Below, in pieces: positions 1 to 10,699 of a stretch of 64,000 nucleotides of DNA (position 1 is its first letter; each line of letters begins with the position of its first letter). The notes beneath the pieces were generated by a model. It was not told the origin of the DNA. It saw only the letters and a list, made by a program, of their open reading frames with translations, and ran no database searches. Source of the DNA: Pictodentalium vernedei (lineage: Eukaryota; Mollusca; Scaphopoda; Dentaliida; Dentaliidae). Location of the stretch: assembly GCA_031216915.1 (NCBI GenBank), contig CM062292.1, forward strand, positions 68,188,790 through 68,252,789, written 5' to 3'. A program made the position numbers and the translations under genes.

Positions 1-1658
1 CCTCCCTGATTCCGTATATACGCCACTACTGTCGTATTGTCGGATAGGATTTGGACATGAGCATCGTGAATAATGTCCATCCAGTGACGTAACGCAAGCC
101 AAATTGACATCATTTCCTTGATGTTTATGTGCTTGCACAGGAATTGCGGATCCCAAAGACCCTGGCATCTCGAATCCGTTGGGATTAATGATGCACCCCA
201 ACCTGTTTGACTGGCATCCGTCATAATGGTAAAACTCGGATCCGGCAACTGCAGCGGAACTCCTTGAGTTAACCACTGAATGTTTGCCCAAGTCTGAATC
301 TCTTGTTTCACTTGATCTGACAAGAGAACGTCTACATCGAGCGAATGAATTTTCACACTCCAATTCTGAGTCAGGAAAATTTGAAGAGGCCGTGTGCGTA
401 GCCGTCCCATCGGAATGAGATCCGCGGCGGCTCCGCACAGACCTATCAGTCTCATAAATTCTCTCGCCGTGACTTTGTCTGTATTCAGACAATAGCGAGC
501 GTAACAACTGACTAATTTCGCTCTGGTTAACGGCAGACGAACGAGATTGTTGTGCGTCTCGAAGCTCATTCCCAGATGAGTGAATGACTTGGACGGCACC
601 AGATCCGACTTCTCCTCGTTTACTATGAAACCGAGACGTCGGAGCAATAGAAGAAGATTCTGAACATCGTTCTGAAGCGTTAACTCGTTGCCGTACCTCT
701 GAAGAATGTCGTCCAGGTAGGCCGACGTTACCGCAGACGAATGAGCTCGGAAGTAGATCATTACCGAGTTCATTACCCGAGTGAAAGCCCAGGGTGCTAG
801 ATTCAATCCGAAGCACATGGCCCGGAACTGATACACCACTCCTAGGACTGCGAAGCGTAGATACTTTCGGAATGTCGGATGTACCATGACGTGAAAGTAC
901 GCATCTTTGAGATCTATGCTCGTTGCATAATCGTTCACCCGAATACTCGCTCTGACCGATCGAATTGTCTCCATATAAAACTTCGGAGCGACGATCAGCT
1001 TGTTTATCCAGCTCAAATCTATGACTGGACGGAACGAGCCGTCTGGTTTCGGAACCAGAAACAGATGGCTGTAGAATCCCAGCGATTCCTGGTTTTCTAC
1101 GACCTCTACCGCGTTCTTCATTAAAAGAGACTGCACCTCTGATAGCAGAGCGTCTCTTTTCTGAGGGTTTGACGGAAGATGAGTCCACTTTGGACTTCGA
1201 ATTAATGGAGGCTTTCGTTTGAAGGATATCTTTAGACCTTCCGAAGTCACTCCTCTCACTCACGGGTCGTCCGTAATCGACGCCCACTCTTGAGAAAAAC
1301 TCGACAACCTTCCGCCAACCGGAACGCGATAGAGGTTTAAGCCATCACCTCCTGGATCTGCGAGGCCTGCGGTAGGAGAAACCACGTCTTCCACGACCCG
1401 CACCTCGCCTCGTCGACCTCGGGGCGTCCGACCGATTGTCCCGGCCTGAAGGACGTCCCGAACGAGAGTCACTATCCTGACGGTCTCTCGAATAAGAGCT
1501 AGAGGATGCACCGGAACCTCTCTTGGGCGGATAAGACCCAGAAGTGCCCGCCTTATTCGTGTCTGCTGTATCCGACCTTTTAGGAGTGGATCTAAACAAC
1601 AGAGAATCACTAGCTTTCTTTTTAATATTATCATAAATAGCGGAAAGCTTGCCGTCAA
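1..1658 (-). pseudogene. Copy A RT/RNase H frame, nonsense-mutated, incomplete
   Basis: Same frame as the copy B pol protein. The reading frame opens at 1658 inside gag (+1 relative to it) and runs 132 codons to a stop at 1260, where copy B has Trp in DDPWVRG. A single TGG to TGA change explains this. Downstream (1-1259) the frame still encodes the RT core: the VPKPDGSFRPVIDL, IDLKDAY and YLDD regions can all be aligned to B. The frame leaves the window inside RNase H. Because the stop precedes the polymerase domain, this copy should make no RT without readthrough. Confidence 0.85.
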
Positions 1659-3486
1659 AGAGAAGATCTCCTGAGACCGAAGCGACTCTAAGAGAGTTCT
1701 TCACCTTAGAATCCACTAGTGTGGATGTAGACAGGGCTGCGTCACGTCTAACCAACTCCAGATTTGCCACTGAAAGGGCGGAGTTACACGTGGAATAAGC
1801 TACTGCCCTTGAAAGAAGTCTTAAGGAGGATTGTATATCCTGAAACTCTTCCCCTTGAAGACGCAGTGATAACGCCTTAGTAAGGTGATCTGCGTAAGAT
1901 AAGGCATCTAAATTGGCTCTGTTAGACGCAATAGCTGTTTCCAACACTGCGGTTGGAATAGAAGCTGACGACGGTAATGATAGCTCTAAGTCTTCCGCCT
2001 CGTCGTCCATACGCAGAGGAACTCTCGGTATACCCTGACCTGCCGTGTCGAATTTATTCCTTGCATTAATGAAAGGCAGGTTGAGAGTATTTGCGGACAA
2101 GAAGCCTGCTTTCCCCGTCCTGGAAGCAAGTTTAAAAATAGCGTCGTTCAATAATTCAAATGTTCTTGCAACATTATTGGACTGCGACGGAAACTCGGGA
2201 GCGATGTCCCTGAACCGCTCGAAAAAATCAGAGTCCAATGACGCTATAATTCTCCTGTCCGGAAGCGCAGCAGTCTGGCCCGACGGAACAACTTGAGGAA
2301 GAAAGTGCCGGATGAAGTCCACGGCAGCTTTGTGTTGTTCCGAAAGGGATAGCTCCAATTCATCCATATCCCTTTCACCATCCGGTCGGACCTCCCGATG
2401 TTCCCGGTCGTCCGCCCCCGATGCTTCGGCGGAGCGTACCGACCCAGCGCCGTCGGATAATTCTCGATCCGACACCGTTTCTGTCGGCTGCTGGGATGCT
2501 GCGATAAGCTGTGCTATCTGCACTAGAATGTCCGACGTCGAGACCTGCGGAGGAGCGGTCTTTCGCTGCTTCGCCGAGGGCAGCTCCGCATCAGATGGCT
2601 CCCGCATACTTTTCCTATGCGAACGTCCGGAGTCCATCGGTCTCGAATCCCTGGCTGCCGGATGGTGTGACCTGGTCGCCGAAGAATCCTTCATCGGCGA
2701 AGCTGGCAAAATATCGGAGGTCACGCAGCCAAGGTGCGGTCGTGTGCGCCGACGAGAAGAGGAAGCCTTAACAGTCTCTGCGGACTGCTTATACAACGGA
2801 GCGTCCCGAGCGACGGACGTATGCTCCGCTAAAGACACATTTTGTACCACAACATCTGGTCCCAGATGTTGTTGTACGAGAGAGGGGCCTCTCTCGCTCG
2901 CGGCCCGGCTGGACCTGGACGAGCTAGGAACCGGACTAAAAGGCTTCCTCCGTTCTCGTTCACTATCCGCCATCACTGGGTGTGCATCTATTATTTTTAT
3001 AGTGCTCGCATCACCCAAAATTTCCTCTTGGACCGCATCGGACGAACCCGGCTGCCGAACCATTCGGTGAATGGACGCTACACCGGGCGAGCTAGCGGAC
3101 GACATTTGTCTAATCTCCATGAGCACTTTTGCCGCTAGCTCTGTATTTATTTGTGACGACGGACGCACACTTGAAGAAGATAACATGGAAACATCACCCT
3201 GTTCTGGTTCCTCTGAAATAGAAACTGAGAGAGTAGAGTGACCTTGTGGAGAAAGAGCCGGCATCGCTCTTTCTCCCGAAACAACATATCGTGACACACG
3301 TTTCCAATGTTTCTCATCCCAATGTTCACATACAGGACAGGGATTAATGCGAGAACACTGACTACAATTAATGCAATAATCATGAAAGTCAGAGGAAGAT
3401 TTCTTCCTATTACAATTTGAACAAAGTCCCTTCATTGTGAAAGAACAACAATAAGTCCTAGTTACTCGCAAAAACCCCTGACACAA
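1345..3486 (-). CDS. gag: Gag-like protein of copy A (713 aa)
   Basis: Predicted structural nucleic-acid-binding protein of a DIRS-type element. The N-terminus has a Cys-rich zinc-ribbon-like module (CSNC, about 20 residues, CINC, CSQC, then CPVCEHW), recalling the N-terminal Cys module of animal DIRS Gag proteins. A long Ser/Arg-rich low-complexity middle follows, then a helical region (about residues 385-600), and a basic RG/RS-rich C-terminus ending in SRR. Met18 (MKGLCSNC) is as plausible a start as Met1, because the first 17 residues precede the conserved module. The last 314 nt overlap the RT/RNase H frame. No internal stop is seen. Assignment to Gag rests on position and composition. 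Confidence 0.8.
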   Translation of the reverse strand: MCQGFLRVTRTYCCSFTMKGLCSNCNRKKSSSDFHDYCINCSQCSRINPCPVCEHWDEKHWKRVSRYVVSGERAMPALSPQGHSTLSVSISEEPEQGDVSMLSSSSVRPSSQINTELAAKVLMEIRQMSSASSPGVASIHRMVRQPGSSDAVQEEILGDASTIKIIDAHPVMADSERERRKPFSPVPSSSRSSRAASERGPSLVQQHLGPDVVVQNVSLAEHTSVARDAPLYKQSAETVKASSSRRRTRPHLGCVTSDILPASPMKDSSATRSHHPAARDSRPMDSGRSHRKSMREPSDAELPSAKQRKTAPPQVSTSDILVQIAQLIAASQQPTETVSDRELSDGAGSVRSAEASGADDREHREVRPDGERDMDELELSLSEQHKAAVDFIRHFLPQVVPSGQTAALPDRRIIASLDSDFFERFRDIAPEFPSQSNNVARTFELLNDAIFKLASRTGKAGFLSANTLNLPFINARNKFDTAGQGIPRVPLRMDDEAEDLELSLPSSASIPTAVLETAIASNRANLDALSYADHLTKALSLRLQGEEFQDIQSSLRLLSRAVAYSTCNSALSVANLELVRRDAALSTSTLVDSKVKNSLRVASVSGDLLFDGKLSAIYDNIKKKASDSLLFRSTPKRSDTADTNKAGTSGSYPPKRGSGASSSSYSRDRQDSDSRSGRPSGRDNRSDAPRSTRRGAGRGRRGFSYRRPRRSRR

Positions 3487-4322
3487 AGATACATAATAAC
3501 ATGATCCATTAATAAATGAAAAAACTATTGCAAAACAAAATAATTTTGAAAAAATATTTTTTCAGAGAAGCCCAAGTTGCTGAAAAGTAACGTTGAGCCC
3601 CGATGGATCCGATGGCAAAGTGTGGTCAAAAATTTTAAAATTATATAAAATAATTAATGAGACACTTTTGGATAATATAAATGTATCTTATAATGAGATA
3701 AACTACCACAAAGGCAAACAGCCCCCCTCAAAAAAGGCTGTTGCCAATGAAAACAAACAGTGTAAACACAGTAGAAAACATGACTCCAGGCACTGAAAAA
3801 ACTGGCCCGGAATCAGTCATCAATTACACTCTATCTGATGCAAAACAGAGACTCCCAGGGGAGAATCTGCAGAACATCAGATGGAAGATGCAGAACACAA
3901 ACGTTATACACCCATGGGTGAAAACGTAACTATGGGGAAAATAACAGAAAACATTCTGTAACCAAGCAACTCTCCCAGGGAATTTTTAGAAATGAAACTT
4001 CTCAAAAATATGCCAAAAGCATGGGAGAATTGCAAGGGGGGACTTTAGAAGGTTAGGGGAGAGGAAACACTGAATAAGCAGTGCAACAATTAGCAAGAAT
4101 GACAACAAGAGGCGTTTGCCTCGAAAATAGGCAACTTAACATAATTTCAACAAAAAATTTTAAGTACAGCCCTGATTATTTTTTGCCACTTCTTTTTTCC
4201 TCTCCTCCTTCTATCCTCCTTAGAATCACATTTTCTCCAAGAATTACGTGTCTGGCATCCTTTAAACTGAGATTTACAAGCACAAAGATCAGTGAGATGT
4301 TGACTGATGAAGGGCCAAACAG

Positions 4323-4511
4323 AGAATGATATTTGGCGCCAATTTCGGGACGACTGTGTCACTGCGCATGCGCAGTAGAGTCGTACTATGGAGGTCCTTT
4401 AGGACATGATTTCTTTTTGTTTTGGATGCAAATTTTGGGGATTGGGGGGCAAAATTTGTGTTTGGCCCTGGTTTTTGTGGAGTTAGCACCAGCTAAGTCT
4501 GGGTCATTGGT
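4323..4511 (-). repeat. Left inverted terminal repeat of copy A
   Basis: A 189-bp block that is the inverted counterpart of the low-coordinate terminal repeat of full-length copies such as B (9735-9923). It contains the palindrome CTGCGCATGCGCAG and a TTTGGCGCCAA box, with sense transcription predicted to leave toward lower coordinates. The remaining 13 bp to 4524 are the unique outer tip. Confidence 0.85.
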
Positions 4512-4593
4512 ACAGTATAAAAATATAAGATTTTTTCCACTGCTGAATTTGCATATTACGCGGACGGATGCGGCCGATTCATTAGGTAAAGGG

Positions 4594-4830
4594 TTAACCT
4601 TTCACACAATGTAACGGAAGAAACTGACCAGCGATATTAAACATAAACATTCAACTATCATAATGCTTTTCATTTTTTGTCTAAAAAACATAGCTTATGG
4701 CACCCCGTGGAGCTCCTTCCAACGAGGGGTCATGAACTATGTTTTTGAAACCAAAAAAAAAAAAAATATATAAATACTTAGTTAATCAAGGATTTATTTT
4801 GCAAGTGTCGCAACTCCACCCCTGTCCCCA
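4594..4830. mobile_element. Palindromic TTAA-flanked MITE copy M1
   Basis: It begins TTAACCTTTCACACAATGTAACGG, close to the end TTAACCCTTTACCCAACGTAACGG of copy M3. It contains the family's internal inverted arms around 4673-4750 (CATTTTTTGTCT and ACATAGCTTATG on one side, CATGAACTATGTTTTTG on the other), then the arm sequence AGTTAATCAAGGATTTATTTTGCAAGTGTCG split over 4780-4810. The far terminus is not clear. TTAA target sites and CCC-type ends resemble piggyBac-like non-autonomous elements; no transposase is present. The piggyBac link is inference. Confidence 0.6.
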
Positions 4831-4944
4831 TCTCCACCATCACCTGTAAAGAATTAACAATTTATTTGTTTCAAACGCAACTGACAAACCCAGTCAGCTC
4901 ACTATACAAAAATCTCTATTCAAAGTGAACTGTGTTTCCAATTT

Positions 4945-5100
4945 CTGTGTTAAAAACATATCTTATGACAACTCATTGGAACGAGGTCATTCAAATGATG
5001 GATCATAAGCTATGTTTTTGAAACAAAAAATTGAAAATATATAGTTACTCAAGGAGTTTTTTTCGGTGTTATCTACTGTTGGTGTGGGGTAAAGGGTTAA
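4945..5100. mobile_element. Palindromic TTAA-flanked MITE copy M2, degenerate
   Basis: It shows the same arm signature as M1 (AAAAACATATCTTATGAC against GGATCATAAGCTATGTTTTTG), the downstream arm AGTTACTCAAGGAGTTT, and the terminus GGGTAAAGGGTTAA ending at 5100. The left end cannot be delimited, and it may be a partial copy joined to M1. Confidence 0.5.
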
Positions 5101-6196
5101 TGCCTGTTCACAAAAAACATTTCGTTATCATGTATTGAAAATTAGTGGCAGTAATTTTTGGCACTTGATAATATAAGTTACTTGACGTGCAGCCGGCTGA
5201 CACATTTCCATATAAGGTAATAAAATGGATAAGTTACAAGGCGTGTAGCTGGCTGATGTATATCCATACAAGGCGATTAAATTTCATGTCAGGTGATTAA
5301 GTCGACAGTCCATGTAAATCGAGGAATTCATTCTTTCCCACGAGAAACAAAGAACGCCCGGGAGTTTATTTTTAGTAAGCGCTATTGGCAACACCGACAA
5401 ATTGTTGTTTCATCAACGGTAACTTAGTGGCACCGGTGCGTATCTATGGTAACTGAGCTGAGTAAACAATGTTTGCTTTTCGAAGTGCGAAATAAAATGC
5501 ATCGCTTCTATCATATATTAAATGCCCTTACATACATTTACTATCCTTACCACCCGCTAAATGTTAACAAACCACTTTTAAACTTTTAAAAAATCGCTTT
5601 TAATCTGTTAATGAAACAACAAAAATAAGACTTGAAGGTGAATGTGAAACGAATCTCTGCTTGATGGAAATTGATGGAACATTGGAAACATTACAGCCAC
5701 AGCCGCTCGTCGTATTATCCGAATTTTACATTTTCTATCATTTTTAATAGGCCCAAAGCGTGGACACTAATATATAGTTTTAATTAGTGTCCATTGTGTA
5801 CGCCTACAATTTCAAATAAAACTCAATGAAAATGTAAAAGTCGCATGTCAACTGTGCATGTCTTAAAAATAGTTTGTTCATTTGTTATTTGTTCACAAAT
5901 TAGAAATTTAAATATTGTCGATTATGCAGTTTCTGACAACATGAACACTCGTTGACATTACTGAACTTGAAATGGGTTCGTTTTCGTCACCAACTGATTC
6001 AAAAATTTCCTCCAAACTAAATAAAATTCAAACTGTCAATGAACATATCTGCTAATTTCCCTTACTAGCCTTAGCCTAGGCTATGTGGGTGCTCGATGAC
6101 AGAGTCGTAAAAACAACAAAGACAATTTTGGATCTAACAATAATATTTTCGCCCAATTTTTATAAGTATTTATTGTTTCAAATCAATAAATAGGCA
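5101..6196. other. Intergenic stretch with weak local repeats, no gene seen
   Basis: AT-rich DNA with no credible ORF. Around 5180-5280 two diverged roughly 65-bp units follow each other (TAAGTTACTTGACGTGCAGC and TAAGTTACAAGGCGTGTAGC). A short inverted repeat lies near 5768-5800 (TGGACACTAAT and ATTAGTGTCCA). The phrase TATTGAAAATTA near 5135 recurs at 6603 and 6755, which suggests an old dispersed repeat. Confidence 0.5.
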
Positions 6197-6507
6197 CAGG
6201 CCCGAAGCTAGTGCCTCCCCCCCCAAACCCCCCCACACAATGATAGTGACGGTTGGAAATGTTTGCCTCTTTTTTGGAAATGTTTGCCTCTTTTTACTGG
6301 AACTTTGGAGGTTTTTTGGGTCATTTTGGCCTCTTTTTACCGCAATAAATTGTGTGCAAAATGGAGGTTCTTGGATCATTTCAGAAAATAATTACAGAAA
6401 ATTTGGGAGACGTTTTGCATCTTTGCCCCTCCCCCCCCCCCCCACCCCCCCACCCCCCCCCCCCCCATAAAAAGAAAAAAAATTGGCTTCGGATGGCTTC
6501 GGGCCTG
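6197..6507. mobile_element. Small hAT-like MITE (311 bp)
   Basis: The ends are exact 12-bp inverted repeats, CAGGCCCGAAGC at the left and GCTTCGGGCCTG at the right. The flanking octamers AATAGGCA (6189-6196) and AATACGCA (6508-6515) differ at one base, as expected of an 8-bp target duplication of the hAT superfamily. The interior is C-rich and codes for nothing credible. The hAT assignment is inferred from duplication length and CAG-type ends. Confidence 0.65.
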
Positions 6508-7881
6508 AATACGCACTGTTGAAAATATCTTTGAAACCTAAATCCCCCACCCCCTCCCCCTTAAATAATTTTTGCCTGCTCACAGATAGTATTTTGTTAT
6601 TATGTATTGAAAATAACGGCAAACATTTCAACACTTGTCCAAAAAATATTATGTGTAAACAGCCTCTCCACCAGCAATATCCACCCCCCCCCCCCCCCCA
6701 AAAAAAAATATGTGGCTAAATAATGCCAGTGTCAAAAATATTATTTTGTTATTACGTTTTGAAAATTACTGCTGGTAATTTTCAACACTTGATAACAGAA
6801 GTAATATGCGTAAAAACAAAATCAGCGCATCATAGTACTACAGTAAGAGTTGAACTTCGTAGGAATCTTACCAAATAGCAACGTCTAACCACTTTGCCAT
6901 GTTTAAATTGTTTTCCCTGATTTTCTCTTGCAGGTGAATGCGTTAACGTTTTGAATTCCTTGCCATTGAAAATTTAGAGTTATTCCTCTTCAAGATGAAT
7001 CACTGGCGAATCTGAATATTTATAAACTATGTTGAAAGGCATTGTTTTACATACATAATTATTTGGTATATTGAATAGAACATTTCCACCCGTTTTCCCT
7101 TTTTTTGTTTATTTGTTTCAATAATTTCTAAAAGAGTACAAATTTTGTGCGGGTCGGCGATCTGTGACATCAGCCAATGGTTTCCCCTCGCCAAGTTGAA
7201 ACTGACGGTCTCTCAAATTAACCGTGGGATATAGTATTCTCGGGAGGGGGATCCAGCGGATTTGTGCCCACATGTGTGTGGATTATATATTTAATGTTCG
7301 ATCGGCGAAGTGAGAGAAGGAAAGGCAGGCGGTAAATAAAGAAATTCTCTCGACTTCGACCGAAGACGTTGAGAATGCTCACTGATGGCATTTCATTCCT
7401 TGTGTTTTTTCTTCAGAAGGGGATTACGTTGGGAACGTAAATATCACGTTGAAAGTGAATTATAGCAATACTGATAGAATTTCAGACTCCTGTGCTTTGT
7501 GAAACTGAGAATGTACTGTTTTTGTAAACAGCATTTGGAGATTTAACCAAGAAAGGACCGAGATTGTTCCAGAAATATTTGTAAAATTTGTGAGTAAATC
7601 CATCTGAGCTGGAGAGTTATATTACATTTTTAAAGCTTCTAAGCATTCAGAAGTTGTCAATGGACCATCTAGTAAATTAGTGTTTATTAAAAACGGGTTA
7701 TTGTTAAAGAAAAGTGTGTCATCTGTATGTACTGACTAAGTATTTACCTTGGAACTATTTAGATTTTTATATAAACATTTTTGTTCTGAACTAATATATT
7801 TAATATCTTTACATTATTTGTTGTTGTGGTCTTTTATTAATTTTGCTATTAATTTTTCTGTATATTACGTTTTCTCCCGAT
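6508..7881. other. Intergenic stretch, no gene recognised
   Basis: It holds C-homopolymer runs (about 6684-6700) and two diverged copies of a phrase like TTTTGTTATTATGTATTGAAAAT (6592 and 6745). The less AT-rich block 7140-7330 includes a CCAAT pentamer, a TGTGACATCA box and a TATATATTTAA run, but no following ORF supports a promoter. Confidence 0.4.
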
Positions 7882-8286
7882 TAGGCCTAAAAAAAAGAAA
7901 AATCTGTTTCTCAGGCCCTCCCGCTTGGTCCTATTGGCTGCCGCATGCTCTCTTTTTATAACCAATTTAAACTTTAAAAAAATTAAAATTAAATGGTTTA
8001 TGTCTGATATTTTACCCAAGTTAAAAAAATTGATGAATTTGTCCCTTGAGTGCAAGAAGGCTTTGCAACACTTTAGCATTGCAAAGCCTTCTTGCACTCA
8101 AGGGATGAAATACACCACCACCCATACTATTCTGTAGATTATGAGGCCTAAAACTTGAACCAAGAACATGAACTTTTGATGGCTAAGAAGTAATTACTGA
8201 AATAAAAAATAAAATAAAAAAACGCTCGCCCGCATGCAATTTCACAAATAATGGCCTGAGAAACAGATGTACTTTGTGTGGCCTTA
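7882..8286. mobile_element. Hairpin MITE copy 1
   Basis: The outer ends are inverted: TAGGCCTAAAAAAAAG then ATCTGTTTCTCAGGCC at the left, GGCCTGAGAAACAGAT then GTACTTTGTGTGGCCTTA at the right. In the centre a near-perfect hairpin (about 8040-8104) has 27-nt arms reading CCTTGAGTGCAAGAAGGCTTT and its complement. Two more copies are at 46953-47307 and 58110-58502. No coding capacity. Confidence 0.75.
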
Positions 8287-8448
8287 CAAAATTATTTTGT
8301 TGGTTTTCCTTCTACTTTCCACTTTGTGTTTGTTCTTATTATAATGCCTTGCACATTTCTGAAATGCAATTGTTTCAGTTCGGAGTCCAACGATAGATTC
8401 TCATCTCTAACTGTTTCATCCCCATTATCTAATTTTATATATATAGAG

Positions 8449-8604
8449 GAAATCTAGTGTTTTTGAGTGGATACCGAAAATTATCTCATGATTGACTGAG
8501 ACAAATGTTTAATTTTCGCGAGTGCTTGCGCGGACGAAAATAACCATTTATCTCAGTCACAAGTGAGATAATTTTAGGTATCCACTCAAAAACACTAGAT
8601 TTTC
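8449..8604. repeat. Fold-back inverted repeat
   Basis: Two arms of about 75 nt meet near 8527. The left arm begins GAAATCTAGTGTTTTTGAGT; the right arm ends ACTCAAAAACACTAGATTTTC. Identity falls toward the centre. The motif GTATCCACTCAAAAACAC recurs at 8941-8958, so this belongs to a larger fold-back unit extending to about 9070. Confidence 0.75.
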
Positions 8605-8767
8605 TTTTTATTATATGCTTTTTATAAGAATCTGATAATTCCACTTGTTTCAACCTTGAAATGATGCATGAAAGTAAACAGCACATTGAATCATTGATAC
8701 GCGGAAGTGATTTGATTGATACTCGAAAGAGATAGCACCTTGCATTCTGATTTAGCTGGCAGGTTTC

Positions 8768-8882
8768 TAGTCCAATCATGGCCTGAAAGTCCGAAATATA
8801 AGTTATTGGTTTGGTACGTCCTTTGAAAGGACATACCAAACCAAAAACTTATATTTCGGACTTTCAGGCTGTGTTTGGACTA
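8768..8882. repeat. Second fold-back inverted repeat, nearly perfect
   Basis: The arms are centred near 8826: CCTGAAAGTCCGAAATATAA on the left and TTATATTTCGGACTTTCAGG on the right, continuing to a short spacer by TTTGGTACGTCCTTTGAAAGGACATACC. Weaker outer arms (ACCTTGAAATGATGCATGAAA near 8655 and TTTCATGCATCAATTCAAGG near 8888) show that the symmetry spans at least 8650-8910. Confidence 0.8.
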
Positions 8883-9070
8883 ACAGGTTTCATGCATCAA
8901 TTCAAGGTGAATATGTGTTGAATTATTGCTGGAAATGATCGGTATCCACTCAAAAACACCAGATTTACTTTTCATTATACGTTTTTAGAACAAATTGATC
9001 ATTTCCAGTGATAATTTGACTAGTATTCACCTTGAAGTGATGCTTTGAAAGCCACCATTTTGAGTGATAC

Positions 9071-9506
9071 CATGAAAGTGAATATTTCTATAACTTCACA
9101 GTGGGGGATACGATTTCTATCTTTCCGCAATTTCTTTGATAATCTCTGGTTTAGCATATAATAAATAGTTCTTTTAATTTATTTTCTATATTTGTTTCAG
9201 AGCTTAGATTTTTTCATTTCAAATAAGATGCATATGAGACTATTTTACTATGTATCATTAATTTTAGTGTTTCCCCAAAAAGCTGATTATTTATACCAGT
9301 TGTTCAGGCTGTTCTTCATTTTGATCTACTGCTTCGATTTTTGAATTCTGAAACGTGTGGGTGTTACTGGCTGTTCCTGATTTTTACATCAGCTGGGTTA
9401 CAAATTTTCATAAATTATACATTAGTATATAAAAAGTCAACTACTTCCGTAAATAAACATTTCTTGGTTTCAATTTCAGACCTGAATATTCCAAGTTGTT
9501 TATAGC
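9071..9506. other. AT-rich intergenic stretch
   Basis: No ORF, RNA gene or repeat structure was recognised between the fold-back unit and MITE M3. Confidence 0.4.
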
Positions 9507-9734
9507 TTAACCCTTTACCCAACGTAACGGCCAAAACCGGCCAGCGCTATTCTCAAAAATCGCCAATTAATTTTCAAAATATTTTCATTTTTTGTCTCAA
9601 AAACATAGGTTATGACCCCTCGTTGGAACGAGCTCGTCGAGCTCGTTCCAACGAGGGGTCATAACCTATGTTTTTGAGACAAAAAATGAAAAAAAGTTAA
9701 AAAATTTATAGTAATTTATATATTTTTTATACTT

Positions 9735-9923
9735 ACCAATGACCCAGACTTAGCTGGTGCTAACTCCACAAAAACCAGGGCCAAACACAAATTTTGCCCC
9801 CCAATCCCCAAAATTTGCATCCAAAACAAAAAGAAATCATGTCCTAAAGGACCTCCATAGTACGACTCTACTGCGCATGCGCAGTGACGCAGTCGTCCCG
9901 AAATTGGCGCCAAATATCATTCT
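9735..9923 (+). repeat. Right (3') inverted terminal repeat of copy B
   Basis: 189 bp, inverted relative to 16614-16802. It begins ACCAATGACCCAGACTTAGC and ends at CAAATATCATTCT. It contains the NRF1-like palindrome at 9870-9885 and the GGCGCC box at 9904-9914. The outer 39 bp (9696-9734) are unique to this end. Confidence 0.9.
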
Positions 9924-9997
9924 TACTGGCAGTGCCTGGTCAGCGCTATGTACTCAGCAGGGAGGCAAGAGTTCCCAACTCAGGGAGGGCCATCCCC

Positions 9998-10085
9998 GTC
10001 TGGGTCATTGGTAAGTATAAAAAATATATAAATTACTATAAATTTTTTAACATTTTTATACTGTACCAATGACCCAGACTTAGCT
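9998..10085. repeat. Internal complementary region of copy B
   Basis: The first half (9998-10051) is the exact reverse complement of the low outer tip 9696-9749. The second half (10052-10085) is the exact reverse complement of the high outer tip 16782-16815. The halves meet as TTTTTTAAC-ATTTTTATAC, the junction expected if the two ends were joined head to tail. In the DIRS1 replication model this region templates completion of the ends and circle formation. Confidence 0.93.
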
Positions 10086-10699
10086 GAATAGTAAACAGGC
10101 TGGAGGGCCTAGGACATAGAGGAAAATCCAATAAGCTCAATTATAAAATAAAGAGGTAACCCCTTAAGGAGAAAAGGAGTATTAGGCTTTACATGTATCT
10201 TTCTTATTTAATATTTAAATTAGAAAGATACACTACCCTTAATAATTGAGCACAATAACATTCATGTTCTCTATTAACATCCAGTATAACCCTTATACTA
10301 ATTATTTTTAAAGCAAGCCAATAAATAAAGTAGTCCAGAGAATTGAGACTCTTTATAATCATTTAAAAGTGTCCGAGTATTGTATATTAAAGCCCGTTTG
10401 ACACTTGACATATACAAATGCTTCACACCGAGCTACACTTTAAAAATAAGACATGAATGAAATTAAACATTAATATTACACTTTAAAACCATCCCGGAAG
10501 CGACTCAGAAATACTGTCTTGGAGGAGGCATTCCCTTGCTTTTCACTATAAAGCAGGTGACCTAAGGGAACACCCGCCCCCCCCCCCCCCCCCCCCCCCC
10601 CCTTCCCCTTGCCCTGGGTCAAATAGCCCAGAGCGAAGAGGGCAGTCGGACGGAGTCACTGCCGGAACAGAAAGCCTGCATAACTATAGTTGCAACTGT
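10086..10699. other. Copy B 3' non-coding region with poly(C) tract
   Basis: It lies between the recombinase stop and the internal complementary region. It holds an uninterrupted run of 26 C at 10577-10602 (poly(G) in the sense strand); the same run is 14 in copy C, 21 in F and 11 in G. A small inverted pair TATCTTTCTTATTT and AATTAGAAAGATA lies at about 10196-10232. No ORF. Confidence 0.7.

Larger units (their letters stand above)
1..4524 (-). mobile_element. DIRS1-like retrotransposon copy A, 3' part cut by window edge
   Basis: Near-identical to the 5' half of copy B (position 1 here matches 12291 there; the only shift noticed is one base at about 3568). In sense orientation it holds the left terminal repeat (4323-4511), a leader, an intact gag and the start of the RT/RNase H frame, which carries a stop. 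The outer tip CAGTATAAAAAT ends at 4524. The RNase H end, recombinase and internal complementary region lie outside the window. The right flank ends in GGTAAAGGGTTAA (4585-4597), the terminus of the palindromic MITE family, so this copy may also sit in a MITE. Confidence 0.9.

Noticed and set aside
2312-3070. 252-codon plus-strand ORF, repeated at 14602-15360 and in part at 27087 and 54316
   Set aside because: It is exactly antisense to gag in every copy, has no recognisable domain, and vanishes where gag is deleted. It is a shadow of gag codon usage.
7140-7330. A host promoter with CCAAT, CRE-like and TATA-like words
   Set aside because: The words are short and common, no downstream ORF or exon was recognised, and spacing is not convincing.
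9757-10014. Small ORFs recurring in each terminal repeat (about 62-91 codons, both strands)
   Set aside because: They overlap the inverted terminal repeats, change length freely between copies, and have no domain.
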